In this document: positions 45,966-54,049 of the stretch, one piece after another
Numbering within the stretch: the stretch's first letter is position 1
Layout: each line of letters opens with the position of its first letter
NCBI GenBank assembly: GCA_046483315.1
Contig: JAWODJ010000072.1
Span: 20,170-84,169, forward strand
Direction: 5' to 3'
Source of the DNA: PXAP01 sp046483315
Lineage (GTDB): Bacteria > Bacteroidota > Bacteroidia > Bacteroidales > PUMT01
DNA: 64,000 bases
Notes under the pieces: generated by a model
Databases searched by the model: none
Told to the model about the DNA's origin: nothing
What the model saw: only the letters and a program-made list of their open reading frames with translations
Program-made: the position numbers and the translations under genes

Positions 45966-47711
45966 ATGGACAAAACAGAATTGCTGAAGATAGTGCATGA
46001 GAGAGCCAGAACATGGACAGGAGAGGAATTTGACCTTGAAACCAGGAATATGGTGACAGCCCTGATAGAGGGGCATGAAGATGAGCTGATAGACTCATTT
46101 TACAGGGACCTGGAATTTGGAACAGGCGGATTACGGGGTGTAATGGGTGCCGGCACCAACAGGATGAACGTTTATACCGTGAGTATGGCCACGCAGGGAC
46201 TTTCCAACTACCTTGTCAGACAATTCCCGCACCTTGATTCCATCAGCGTTGCCATTGCGTACGACTGCCGGAATAACAGCCGTCTGTTTGCAGATACTGC
46301 TGCAGCAATTTTCTCAGCAAATGAAATTGATGTTTACCTTTTTGATGACCTGAGGCCCACTCCTGAACTCTCTTTTGCCATCAGGCATTACGGCTGCCAG
46401 TCCGGGCTGGTCATCACTGCCTCCCATAATCCCAAAGAGTACAACGGGTACAAAGTTTACTGGGAGGATGGGGGACAGATCATTGCACCCCACGACATCA
46501 ATATTGTTTCTGAGGTACAGAAGATAAAAAGCATAAACCAGGTAAAAAGAGATCCGCAACCCTCAAGAATCAGGATGATAGGAGAAGAGACAGACCGGAT
46601 ATACCTTGAACAGGTAAAGAAAATGTCCTTATCTCCCGGTGTGATTGAGAAGCACAAAGATCTTAAAATAGTTTTTACACCCATTCACGGTGCATCTGTT
46701 AAGCTGGTGCCTGAAGCGCTTCGTAAATTCGGATTTATCAATATAATACCCGTACCGGAACAGAATGTGACAGACGGAAGTTTTCCCACTGTTGTTTCGC
46801 CCAATCCGGAAGAGCCGGCTGCCCTGAAGATGGCGCTGAATAAGGCTATGGATACCGGCGCTGAACTTGTTATGGGAACTGATCCGGACGGTGACAGGGT
46901 GGGTATAGCAGTCAGGGATACTGAAGGTGAGTTTGTGCTGCTTAATGGCAACCAGACAGCCTCATTGATGTTGTATTATATCCTGAACCGGTGGAATGAA
47001 CTTGGAAAATTTCGAGGTAAGGAATATATTGTAAAGACTATTGTTACTACCGGTATGCTTTCAGATATTGCATCAAATTTCGGAGTGGAATGTTATGATG
47101 TATTAACCGGGTTTAAGTTTATAGCGGGACTGATGAGGAAGTTTGAAGGAGAAAAGACCTTCATTGCCGGTTTTGAGGAAAGCTACGGTTACCTGGCCGG
47201 AGATTTCGTGCGTGACAAGGATGCGAATATCTCCTGTGTCCTTATTGCAGAAGCTGCAGCCTGGGCTAAAGATCAGGGCAAATCATTATATGAACTGCTT
47301 ATTGATCTATATATTGAATTCGGTTTATACCGTGAAACCCTCATTTCAATAGTGCGCAGGGGCAAGAGCGGTGCCGATGAGATAGCTGCAATGATGGACA
47401 GGTTCCGGCATTCCCCTCCGGAATCGATAAACGGTTCGCCCGTGATGACCGTGAACGATTATCTGAAACAGAAATCGTTTGATGGTATTAGCCATCTGCG
47501 CCGGGATATTGATCTGCCAAAGTCCAATGTACTTCAGTTTTTCCTCAGGGATGGCTCAGTAATTTCAGTAAGGCCTTCGGGCACGGAACCCAAGATTAAA
47601 TTTTATATTGACGTACAGGGGAAGCTGGAGAGGAGAGAGGATTATAAGTCTGCAATCCGCCAGCTTGAAGAGAAGACTGAAAACATAATAAGAGAACTCG
47701 GAGTATCCTGA
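45966..47711 (+). CDS. Phosphoglucomutase/phosphomannomutase family (phospho-sugar mutase)
   Basis: A 581-residue alpha-D-phosphohexomutase. The phosphoserine loop is in VITASHNPKEYNGYKVY, the Mg2+ site GTDPDGDRVG, the sugar-binding FEESYGYLAGD and the phosphate-binding RPSGTEPKIKFY. The length and sequence match the Bacteroidota/Firmicute long type that interconverts glucose-6- and glucose-1-phosphate. That fits its place after ugd and rfbA, both of which need glucose-1-phosphate-derived sugars. Confidence 0.94.
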   Translation: MDKTELLKIVHERARTWTGEEFDLETRNMVTALIEGHEDELIDSFYRDLEFGTGGLRGVMGAGTNRMNVYTVSMATQGLSNYLVRQFPHLDSISVAIAYDCRNNSRLFADTAAAIFSANEIDVYLFDDLRPTPELSFAIRHYGCQSGLVITASHNPKEYNGYKVYWEDGGQIIAPHDINIVSEVQKIKSINQVKRDPQPSRIRMIGEETDRIYLEQVKKMSLSPGVIEKHKDLKIVFTPIHGASVKLVPEALRKFGFINIIPVPEQNVTDGSFPTVVSPNPEEPAALKMALNKAMDTGAELVMGTDPDGDRVGIAVRDTEGEFVLLNGNQTASLMLYYILNRWNELGKFRGKEYIVKTIVTTGMLSDIASNFGVECYDVLTGFKFIAGLMRKFEGEKTFIAGFEESYGYLAGDFVRDKDANISCVLIAEAAAWAKDQGKSLYELLIDLYIEFGLYRETLISIVRRGKSGADEIAAMMDRFRHSPPESINGSPVMTVNDYLKQKSFDGISHLRRDIDLPKSNVLQFFLRDGSVISVRPSGTEPKIKFYIDVQGKLERREDYKSAIRQLEEKTENIIRELGVS

Positions 47712-47730
47712 ACTAAAAATTACATGTTTT

Positions 47731-48147
47731 ATGAAGAGTTACAGAAAAGAGATGTGGTTCGAGACAAAGAATCGCAGGGAGCTTATCAACATCACTCCTG
47801 ACATTGAACAGTGTGTTGCCGGGAGCGGTGTGAAGGAGGGACTGCTGCTTTGTAATGCAATGCATATTACCAGCAGTGTCTTTATTAATGATGATGAGTC
47901 CGGCCTGCACCACGATTTTGAAGTATGGCTGGAGAAGCTGGCCCCGGAGCATCCGCATTCACAGTACAAGCATAACGGTTTTGAAGACAATGCCGATGCT
48001 CACCTTAAGAGAACAATAATGGGTCGTGAGGTGGTTGTTGCCATAACAGAGGGTAAGCTTGATTTCGGTCCCTGGGAACAGATATTCTACGGTGAGTTTG
48101 ATGGTAAAAGACGCAAACGCTTGCTGGTGAAGATTATAGGGGACTAG
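47731..48147 (+). CDS. YjbQ/UPF0047 family protein
   Basis: A 138-residue protein of the YjbQ family. The conserved sequence AMHITSSVFINDDESGLHHDFEVWLEKLAPEH and the HLKRTIMGREVVVAITEGKLDFGPWEQIFYGEFDG end are characteristic, including the metal-binding His residues. Homologs complement thiamine-phosphate synthase mutants, but the physiological role is unclear. The gene lies 19 bp after the mutase gene. Its stop overlaps the stop of the helicase gene on the other strand by 4 bp. Confidence 0.92.
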   Translation: MKSYRKEMWFETKNRRELINITPDIEQCVAGSGVKEGLLLCNAMHITSSVFINDDESGLHHDFEVWLEKLAPEHPHSQYKHNGFEDNADAHLKRTIMGREVVVAITEGKLDFGPWEQIFYGEFDGKRRKRLLVKIIGD

Positions 48148-49559
48148 TCAAAGAAGTGGTTACTGAAATTTACCAGGAAAAGCTTTTCGGTTGGTCTTGT
48201 AAAGGCTGTATAGAGCCAGCGAAGGTATTCTGTGTTGATCATCTCATCCGTGATATACCCCTGATCTATGAACACGTTCTTCCATTGGCCTCCCTGGGCC
48301 TTGTGGCAGGTTACCGCATAGGCAAATTTTACCTGGAGGGCATTGAACCATGGGTTTTCACGTACCTTTTCAAACCTCTTTCGTTTATTTGAAATCTCTG
48401 CATAGTCCTCCATCACCGAGTAGAATAGTTCTTTGTTCTGAGTGCTGCTCAGTGAGGCAGTCTCCGAGTATACCGTATCCAGGAGCAGCTTTACCTCTAA
48501 CTCGGTGTTTTTGTAGTCTATGAATCTTACAAGGGCGTCGGCAAACCTGAAGCCATACATCTCTTCATATTTTCTGATGCGGACTATCTCCATGATATCA
48601 CCGTTAGCAATAAAATCAGTAATTTCATTTTCAGGCAGCCAGAAATAGTTGTTTCTTACCACCATGAGGAGATCGCCTGCCGCCAGTTCTTCTTCCCTGA
48701 AAAGGATCCTGTCTCTTATTCCCTTGTTAAACTGGTTAGCTCTCTTGTTTGAGCGGGTCACAACTATGGTATTCTCCATGCCGTATTTGTCATATGACCC
48801 GGTTATCTCCTCTATTAGTTCAGTGCCGTTAATCCTTTCAATATCGTTGAAGCCCTCAAGCAATATTCGAGGTACCCTGTCGGACGAGTCGGTAATATTG
48901 AAGCGGATGCCGGCTGCATTAAAAAGAATACCGGAATCTTCAGCCTGACGTAAAATTTCACTCAGGAACACCTCCTGTACATTGAAGCCGAAACCTTTCA
49001 GGTATTCGGTGTCGAGGGCAGGACTGATATCTATACCTACGGGAGGCAGCTGCGCGGTGTCGCCCACCAGAACCAGTCTGCAATTCCTTTTATTATTCAC
49101 ATAATTTATCAAATCATCAAGAAGTCTGCCACTGCCGAAAATATCCGATTCGAAAGACTGGTTGGATATCATTGATGCCTCATCAACAATAAACAGGGTG
49201 TCTTTATGCAGATTTTTATCCAGTACGAACCTGGCCGTATCGTCGGTTGTGGATTTCTGACGGTAGATCTTTTTATGGATCGTATATGCGTTATGTTTGC
49301 AATATGAAGAAAGTACCTTGGCTGCCCTGCCGGTAGGAGCCAGTAAAACCACGTTGTTTTGCAATATCTTCATGGTCCTTACCAGTGCCCCTATAATTGA
49401 TGTTTTTCCCGTACCCGCAAAACCCTTGACAAGCATTATATCCTTATCTTTGCCCCTTGTAATGAAATCCGGAATCAAATGTATCATTTTTTTCTGGCTT
49501 GTTGTGGGCTGATGGCCTAACTGTTCTGTTAATATCTTGATAATATGGGCTTTTAACAT
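48144..49559 (-). CDS. RecD/Dda-like SF1B DNA helicase
   Basis: A 471-residue SF1 helicase. Walker A is GFAGTGKTS (about residue 45), Walker B FIVDEASMIS (about 133), then LVGDTAQLPPVG and the C-terminal motif YAVTCHKAQGGQWKNVFID of the UvrD_C2 domain. It lacks the long N-terminal part of RecD2, so it resembles phage Dda or Bacteroidota stand-alone RecD-like helicases. It is convergent with yjbQ. No recB or recC gene is near. Confidence 0.9.
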   Translation of the reverse strand: MLKAHIIKILTEQLGHQPTTSQKKMIHLIPDFITRGKDKDIMLVKGFAGTGKTSIIGALVRTMKILQNNVVLLAPTGRAAKVLSSYCKHNAYTIHKKIYRQKSTTDDTARFVLDKNLHKDTLFIVDEASMISNQSFESDIFGSGRLLDDLINYVNNKRNCRLVLVGDTAQLPPVGIDISPALDTEYLKGFGFNVQEVFLSEILRQAEDSGILFNAAGIRFNITDSSDRVPRILLEGFNDIERINGTELIEEITGSYDKYGMENTIVVTRSNKRANQFNKGIRDRILFREEELAAGDLLMVVRNNYFWLPENEITDFIANGDIMEIVRIRKYEEMYGFRFADALVRFIDYKNTELEVKLLLDTVYSETASLSSTQNKELFYSVMEDYAEISNKRKRFEKVRENPWFNALQVKFAYAVTCHKAQGGQWKNVFIDQGYITDEMINTEYLRWLYTAFTRPTEKLFLVNFSNHFFD

Positions 49560-49605
49560 TTTATGTAATTATCAGGATTTTTAAGGTATAAATATATTTT
49601 TTTTA

Positions 49606-49613
49606 TAAATTTG
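49606..49613 (+). promoter_or_regulatory. Promoter -7 box candidate
   Basis: TAAATTTG fits TAnnTTTG and could start a transcript reading toward the membrane protein, DUF3822 and rsmD genes. No clear -33 element was seen. Confidence 0.35.
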
Positions 49614-49676
49614 CCATCAAACTTAAAATTAAAATATCATAACATAAAAGAATCATATCAGCCGACACACTTTTTT

Positions 49677-49784
49677 ATGAACAAAATTAAATCTTCATTC
49701 TTTTTTGATCCGGCTAAAAAGAACTTAAAACGGGAATGGAGTTTTAATGTAAATCAAAACCTGGTTATAAATTTTTTGGCATAA
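49677..49784 (+). CDS. Possible 35-residue ORF, uncertain
   Basis: An ATG-started frame of 35 codons (MNKIKSSFFFDPAKKN...) lies 64 bp after a promoter-like box and 39 bp before the next gene. The composition (FFFDPAKKNLKREW) is not obviously random, but no family is recognised and no ribosome-binding site is visible. It could be a leader peptide, a remnant or chance. Confidence 0.2.
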   Translation: MNKIKSSFFFDPAKKNLKREWSFNVNQNLVINFLA

Positions 49785-49823
49785 GATTCAGATAATTTAT
49801 ATTGAATAACTAAAATTTTACTA

Positions 49824-50429
49824 ATGAAGACATTAATTCAGGTTCTCCTTGCGGTTTCAATTATTGTACTCGGATATCTGCTGGTAGAAAGTATCCAGCA
49901 GCCTATCAGGTTCCAGCAGGAGCAAAGGAAAAGGTATAATAAGACAATTGAGAGACTTAAGGACATACGCTCTTCACAGCTTGCATATCGCTCTGTATAC
50001 GGAGAATTTACGGGAAGTTTTGATACTCTTATTGATTTTGTTAAGCATGATTCATTCAGTGTTGTTATGGCCATAGGCTTTGAAGATGAGGATGAAGAGG
50101 TTGCTTCTGAAGAGATTATCAGGGATACAGTAAGGGTAAGCGTCAGGGATTCACTTTTTTCGCCCGGATACCCGGTTGATTCTCTCCGGTATGTGCCCTT
50201 TACAGGAGGCAGGGAGGAATTTTTCCTTGGAGCCGGTGAGGTAATGACCGGATCCGGACTTGCTGTTGAGGTTTTCGAGGCTCATGTTCATAACGATGTT
50301 TTGCTGGCCGGACTTGACAGGCAGCTCATTATCAATATGAATGATGAGCGAATTAAAAGGGACCAGTTCCCGGGTCTGCGAGTGGGATCACTTACGGAGA
50401 CCACAAACAATGCCGGTAACTGGGAATAA
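49824..50429 (+). CDS. Membrane-anchored protein upstream of DUF3822, unknown function
   Basis: A 201-residue protein with one N-terminal transmembrane segment (about 5-23), a helical stretch (QEQRKRYNKTIERLKDIRSSQLAYRSVYGEF) and a beta-rich C-terminal part with acidic patches (GFEDEDEEVASEE). The long helix after a membrane anchor followed by a small domain recalls pilin-like or GspM/PilN-like proteins, but this is a guess. It ends 12 bp before DUF3822, so the two are likely co-expressed. Confidence 0.72.
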   Translation: MKTLIQVLLAVSIIVLGYLLVESIQQPIRFQQEQRKRYNKTIERLKDIRSSQLAYRSVYGEFTGSFDTLIDFVKHDSFSVVMAIGFEDEDEEVASEEIIRDTVRVSVRDSLFSPGYPVDSLRYVPFTGGREEFFLGAGEVMTGSGLAVEVFEAHVHNDVLLAGLDRQLIINMNDERIKRDQFPGLRVGSLTETTNNAGNWE

Positions 50430-50441
50430 TAATTTCCCGGT

Positions 50442-51293
50442 ATGGATATTGTTCTTATAGACGAGACATTTGATCTTAATCAGACAAAAAATTATCATAT
50501 ATCCATTCAGGTTGGCCTGAATGGATATTCTTTTTCTGTTCTTGACCCTCTCAGGAATAAGTACATACTTTTAAAACATTTTCCTTTTCCAAAAGAGATG
50601 ACCCACTCTTTGCTGGAAGAAAAGGTTAATGAGATAACCGGCACTGATGAATTTCTTACCAGGGATTATAAAACGGTACTCTTCTCCTACCAGACCCCTA
50701 AATACACACTGATCCCCGGACCACTGTTTAATAAAAAGAAGCTCAGGTCCTGTTTTGAATTCAACCATTACCTTGATGACCTTGACGAGATCCATTATAA
50801 CAGCCTCAAAGGAACAGATGCATACAATGTATTTGTTATTCCAACGGAGCTTTCCAGCATAGTTTACAAGGCTTTCAGGAATGTAATCTTTTATCATCAG
50901 GCCACACCCCTTATTGAGCACAGCCTGATCAGCCACGGTGGGAAAAGTTCTCAGAAAGTTGCAATTGCCAACATTTATGGAAAAAATGCCGACATAGTTG
51001 TCGTTAGTGGAGATAATTTATTGTTATGTAATACTTTTCCATGGAAAAATGAAGATGATCTGGTTTATTTTATTCTTTATGTTTATGAACAGCTGAAATT
51101 AAATGGTGAGGAAACCCCCCTTTATATTTCCGGTGAAATGCCAAAAACTTCACCTGCCTATGATCTGTTAAAATCTTATATTAAAAAAACAATATTTGAA
51201 AAACGCAACGATCATTTTGTATACAGCTATACATTCAATGATGTTGACGCCCATTGGTTTGTTAACCTTTTCAATCTGAGGTTGTGCGTATAA
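50442..51293 (+). CDS. DUF3822 family protein (actin-like fold suspected)
   Basis: A 283-residue cytosolic protein of the Bacteroidota family DUF3822, usually encoded just before rsmD as here. The strands VAIANIYGKNADIVVVSGDNLLLCNTF and TPLYISGEM read like the phosphate-binding strands of the actin/PilM/FtsA fold, but the nucleotide-binding motifs are degenerate. The function is unknown. It overlaps rsmD by 10 bp. Confidence 0.85.
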   Translation: MDIVLIDETFDLNQTKNYHISIQVGLNGYSFSVLDPLRNKYILLKHFPFPKEMTHSLLEEKVNEITGTDEFLTRDYKTVLFSYQTPKYTLIPGPLFNKKKLRSCFEFNHYLDDLDEIHYNSLKGTDAYNVFVIPTELSSIVYKAFRNVIFYHQATPLIEHSLISHGGKSSQKVAIANIYGKNADIVVVSGDNLLLCNTFPWKNEDDLVYFILYVYEQLKLNGEETPLYISGEMPKTSPAYDLLKSYIKKTIFEKRNDHFVYSYTFNDVDAHWFVNLFNLRLCV

Positions 51294-51829
51294 TCAGCGG
51301 AGAATATAAAGGGAAACGACTTTATCCGGGTAAATTTTTCAAAGCCAGACCCACTACTGATTTTGCCAGGGAAAACCTTTTCAATGTAATAAATAATTAT
51401 TTTGATTTTGATCGTCTGCAGGTACTTGATCTTTTCAGCGGTACCGGCAGTATATCATTCGAATTTGCTTCCCGGGGCTGCCGTGATGTCGATTCTGTAG
51501 AGTCAAACTGGCGGCACCATGCTTTCATCCAGAAAACTGCGGCCGAACTGAAGTTTGAGCAGCTCGCCCCTATCAGGGCTGATGCTTTCAGGTTCTTAAA
51601 ACATACACCGCGTGAATATGATCTGATCTTCGCCGATCCACCATTTGATATGAAAGATCTGGATCAGCTTCCTCATTTGATTTTTAGCCGCAATCTTGTG
51701 AAACCGGGTGGCTGGTTTATACTTGAACACGGAAGAGAGTACGATTTCTCTGCCTTACCAAAGTTCCTCGAGCTCAGGAAATATGGGAGCGTGCATTTCA
51801 GCATTTTTGTTAATGAGCAGATAAGCTGA
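51284..51829 (+). CDS. rsmD: 16S rRNA (guanine(966)-N2)-methyltransferase RsmD
   Basis: A 181-residue enzyme with the N-terminal RIISGEYKGKRLYP, the SAM motif VLDLFSGTGSISFEFASRG and the catalytic motif FADPPFD of N2-guanine methyltransferases. It modifies G966 of 16S rRNA. The start is GTG at 51284, which is required because no in-frame ATG precedes the conserved RIISG. The overlap with DUF3822 suggests translational coupling. Confidence 0.94.
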   Translation: MRIISGEYKGKRLYPGKFFKARPTTDFARENLFNVINNYFDFDRLQVLDLFSGTGSISFEFASRGCRDVDSVESNWRHHAFIQKTAAELKFEQLAPIRADAFRFLKHTPREYDLIFADPPFDMKDLDQLPHLIFSRNLVKPGGWFILEHGREYDFSALPKFLELRKYGSVHFSIFVNEQIS

Positions 51830-51872
51830 TAAATGTATTACCGGGTATTTTTTAAAAAACTGAACATTAATA

Positions 51873-51903
51873 TTTGCAGGAATAAAAATATCTTGTATTT
51901 TTG
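51873..51903 (+). promoter_or_regulatory. tRNA-Asp promoter, Bacteroidota -33/-7 type
   Basis: TTTG (51873-51876), a 19-bp spacer and TATTTTTG (51896-51903) form a near-ideal Bacteroidota promoter 46 bp before the tRNA. Confidence 0.75.
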
Positions 51904-51949
51904 CATCACTAAAATTGATCATTGAGATCAATTAGTTCTTAATAATTCT

Positions 51950-52026
51950 GGTCCGGTAGTTCAGTTGGTTAGAATACATGCCTGTCACGCATGGGGTCGC
52001 GAGTTCGAGTCTCGTCCGGACCGCCA
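51950..52026 (+). tRNA. tRNA-Asp (anticodon GTC)
   Basis: A full cloverleaf can be drawn. The acceptor stem is GGTCCGG (51950-51956) with CCGGACC (52016-52022), then discriminator G and encoded CCA (52024-52026). The anticodon arm is CATGC-CTGTCAC-GCATG with GTC in the loop, and the T-arm carries TTCGAGT. The last 21 bases of the gene and one more base form one copy of the 22-bp direct repeat that bounds the Fic island. Confidence 0.97.
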
Positions 52027-52027
52027 A
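52006..52027 (+). repeat. 22-bp direct repeat copy 1 (att-like, tRNA-Asp 3' end)
   Basis: The sequence from CGAGTCTCGTCC to CCAA is identical to 53791-53812. It covers the T-arm 3' half, acceptor 3' strand and CCA of tRNA-Asp, the classic core of tRNA-integrated elements. Confidence 0.93.
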
Positions 52028-52037
52028 CTACAAAGCA

Positions 52038-52070
52038 AACCCTCTGATAATCAGGGGGTTTTTTGTTTTT
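52038..52070 (+). terminator. Terminator after tRNA-Asp (island copy)
   Basis: A 10-bp stem with one G-T pair (52038-52047 with 52051-52060) around a 3-base loop, followed by a long T-run. It lies inside the island, 12 bp after the tRNA. Confidence 0.88.
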
Positions 52071-52140
52071 TAGCTCTTGGGTTTGGGTTAGCAACTAAAT
52101 CAGCGCCTGGTAAAAATCAAAAATCTCTAAAGTCCAACTA

Positions 52141-53679
52141 TCAATCCAGGAATATTGACCTGTACTTGTACTCAATTTCTTCAATCTCTGAATCGGAAAG
52201 TGCTTCAAATTCTTTTGTCCTTGCCCTTTTTGATAATTTCCCTTTGTTTTGTTCGAGAAACCTGATTAGTAATGCTACCAGATTATCAGGCATTTCAAAT
52301 TTGTCATCTAGCCAGGCTTTCATAGAATCATAATTTCTAAGATAATTTACCTCCTGGGGAATGATTCTGTCAATTGTTGATTCGATACCTTCAAAGATGA
52401 ACTCAGCATGATTTGTTGCATCAAAATATCTATAATAATCAATAGTCTCATTCAGAACATCAACATTATTCTCCGGGGTTTTCTTCCATTTAATAAAACC
52501 AAGCAGGGGTTGAGAATAAGATTCAAGTACCTGCCGATAATCATCGATCCTGTCCAAAATTGCTGAGGAAACAGGAAATATTATTCCCTGTGGTGTGAAT
52601 TTCATTTTTGCCAAAACATGATTAATCAGATACCGGTGGATTCTGCCGTTACCATCTTCAAATGGATGAATAAATACAAATCCAAAAGCAATTTTTGCAG
52701 CACTCAGCACAGGATGAAACTTAATTTCTTCCAATAATTTATTGGTTTCAAACAAGCCATCCATCAGGGAATTTAAATCTTGCCACCTTGCGGATATATG
52801 CACCGGAATTGGTTCTCCGGTAGTTCTATCATGCTCGCCAACGAATCCACCCTTCTTTCTATACCCCATATCTATAAAACGGTTATTTTCTATCACTATA
52901 TGTTGCAGCCGGAGTAATTCATCTTTTGATAATGGTTTGCTGCCTGCCTGTCCAATAGCTTTACCCCACCTAAATGCTCTGTTCTGAGTAGGTTTTTCAC
53001 CTTCTATTGTAAAGGAAGCTTTTGAGTCTTTCAGCAAAAGAAATGCAGAAGTCCGTAGTAAAATATCTTTATGAACCCCACTAATTACTTTAGTTGTCTT
53101 TTCCGATAGGTTTTTTATAATGAACTCATCCAATTTCTTCGTCCTGCGTATTAACGGGCAGAAGTTAATCGTGCCGGGCAGGTTATTTCGAATTCTATGT
53201 CTGGATGAGTTAATACTAACATTGCTTGCATATTGTAACTTCTCATCCAGAAGTGGAACAAAATTTTTAAATGTTAGATCACCAATCGGTAGTTTATTCT
53301 GCATTAACCACTCATATAAGAACCAGATCTTTCGTACATATTTTCCTGAATATTCGGACATAATGATCTTTATAACTTCTGATTGATCCAGTTTTTCAAA
53401 TAGCTTCTTAAAAAACAAAAGGTTAACACCTTCGTATTTTAGTGCGAAGACTAATTGTCCGGCTAATGTATCCGGAGGTTTATATTTCGGGCCAAATACT
53501 ATCCACCCTGGGTTATGATAGTTCTTGTTCTTCTTAATTATCAGGGCCAGGATGTCAGGAACCGGTACTTCTAACCGGTAGTATTGAATAACTGCACCAT
53601 AACCGGTTATAAAACCGGTTTCAGGAGCCGTCCTTCCATGAAAATGGAGTATTTCTTTTGAAAAAAGGGTATTTTCCAT
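52141..53679 (-). CDS. Fic-domain protein (AMP-transferase-like), class II inhibition motif
   Basis: A 512-residue protein. An N-terminal region of unknown fold (about 1-200) is followed by a Fic domain with the complete catalytic motif HPFEDGNGRIHR (338-349). The inhibitory motif S-x-x-x-E-G is at S222-E226-G227 (SFTIEG), N-terminal to the Fic core, which defines class II self-inhibited enzymes. A helical C-terminal part follows. Fic enzymes with this motif transfer AMP from ATP to protein hydroxyls. No antitoxin gene is adjacent. It is the only gene of the tRNA-bounded island and ends before the tRNA terminator. Confidence 0.92.
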   Translation of the reverse strand: MENTLFSKEILHFHGRTAPETGFITGYGAVIQYYRLEVPVPDILALIIKKNKNYHNPGWIVFGPKYKPPDTLAGQLVFALKYEGVNLLFFKKLFEKLDQSEVIKIIMSEYSGKYVRKIWFLYEWLMQNKLPIGDLTFKNFVPLLDEKLQYASNVSINSSRHRIRNNLPGTINFCPLIRRTKKLDEFIIKNLSEKTTKVISGVHKDILLRTSAFLLLKDSKASFTIEGEKPTQNRAFRWGKAIGQAGSKPLSKDELLRLQHIVIENNRFIDMGYRKKGGFVGEHDRTTGEPIPVHISARWQDLNSLMDGLFETNKLLEEIKFHPVLSAAKIAFGFVFIHPFEDGNGRIHRYLINHVLAKMKFTPQGIIFPVSSAILDRIDDYRQVLESYSQPLLGFIKWKKTPENNVDVLNETIDYYRYFDATNHAEFIFEGIESTIDRIIPQEVNYLRNYDSMKAWLDDKFEMPDNLVALLIRFLEQNKGKLSKRARTKEFEALSDSEIEEIEYKYRSIFLD

Positions 53680-53686
53680 GATATGT

Positions 53687-53775
53687 TATGAAATATAGGT
53701 ATGGTAAAATTATGAAAAATAGGTATAAATTGTGAAAAATAGGTATAAAATATAGTGTGTTATGAAAAACAGGTA
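53687..53775. repeat. Four 15-bp iterons upstream of fic
   Basis: Direct repeats with consensus TATGAAAAATAGGTA at 53687-53701, 53711-53725, 53731-53745 and 53761-53775, each with at most two differences from it. They lie between the fic start and the outer 22-bp repeat. They could be operator sites for fic or arm sites for an integrase. Confidence 0.85.
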
Positions 53776-53790
53776 GTATTTTAAGGCAGA

Positions 53791-53812
53791 CGAGTCTCGT
53801 CCGGACCGCCAA
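53791..53812 (+). repeat. 22-bp direct repeat copy 2 (att-like, outer end)
   Basis: Identical to 52006-52027; flanking bases differ on both sides. It marks the outer end of the Fic island. Confidence 0.93.
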
Positions 53813-54049
53813 AACACAGTTAAGCCGTTGATTAATAGCGGCTTTATTTGTTGAGGGACGTGACAGGGGAACATAATTGTTTGCAGGGTTTGATTCTTAT
53901 GGAGCTAAAAAATAGCTAAGAAAAAAACTGTTTTTTGGAAGATATTTTAATGGCAGCGGGGGATAATCAGTCGAATGCCGTCCCTGCAGGGATAGAATTA
54001 ACAGGACTATCGATTGTTATCTTTCTGTTTTTTCCCTGACCTGATATCC
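53813..54049. other. Intergenic region right of the Fic island
   Basis: Besides the hairpin just described, it contains the palindrome TCCCTGCAGGGA (about 53983-53994) and short inverted repeats such as AGCTAAAAAATAGCT. No gene was recognised. Confidence 0.5.
53822..53849 (+). terminator. Hairpin after the outer repeat, likely the ancestral tRNA terminator
   Basis: AAGCCG (53822-53827) pairs with CGGCTT (53839-53844), followed by TATTTG. It lies 9 bp after the outer repeat, at the distance expected of a tRNA terminator before the island arrived. Confidence 0.6.

Larger units (their letters stand above)
52006..53790. mobile_element. Small tRNA-Asp-integrated island carrying one fic gene
   Basis: A 1785-bp segment (one repeat plus content) lies between two exact 22-bp copies of the tRNA-Asp 3' end. 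It contains a terminator for the reconstituted tRNA, a fic gene and an iteron region. There is no integrase, relaxase or inverted repeat. The segment seems more AT-rich by eye than its neighbours. The target-gene repeat is what is seen; integration is inferred from the known use of tRNA 3' ends by tyrosine recombinases. It may be a decayed island or one mobilised in trans. Confidence 0.8.

Noticed and set aside
51965..52333. Open frame running through tRNA-Asp
   Set aside because: It covers a complete tRNA, a terminator and the end of fic on the other strand; no ribosome-binding site or family.
52028..53790. Insertion sequence as explanation of the Fic segment
   Set aside because: No transposase and no terminal inverted repeats; the flanking repeat is the tRNA 3' end itself, which fits site-specific integration better.
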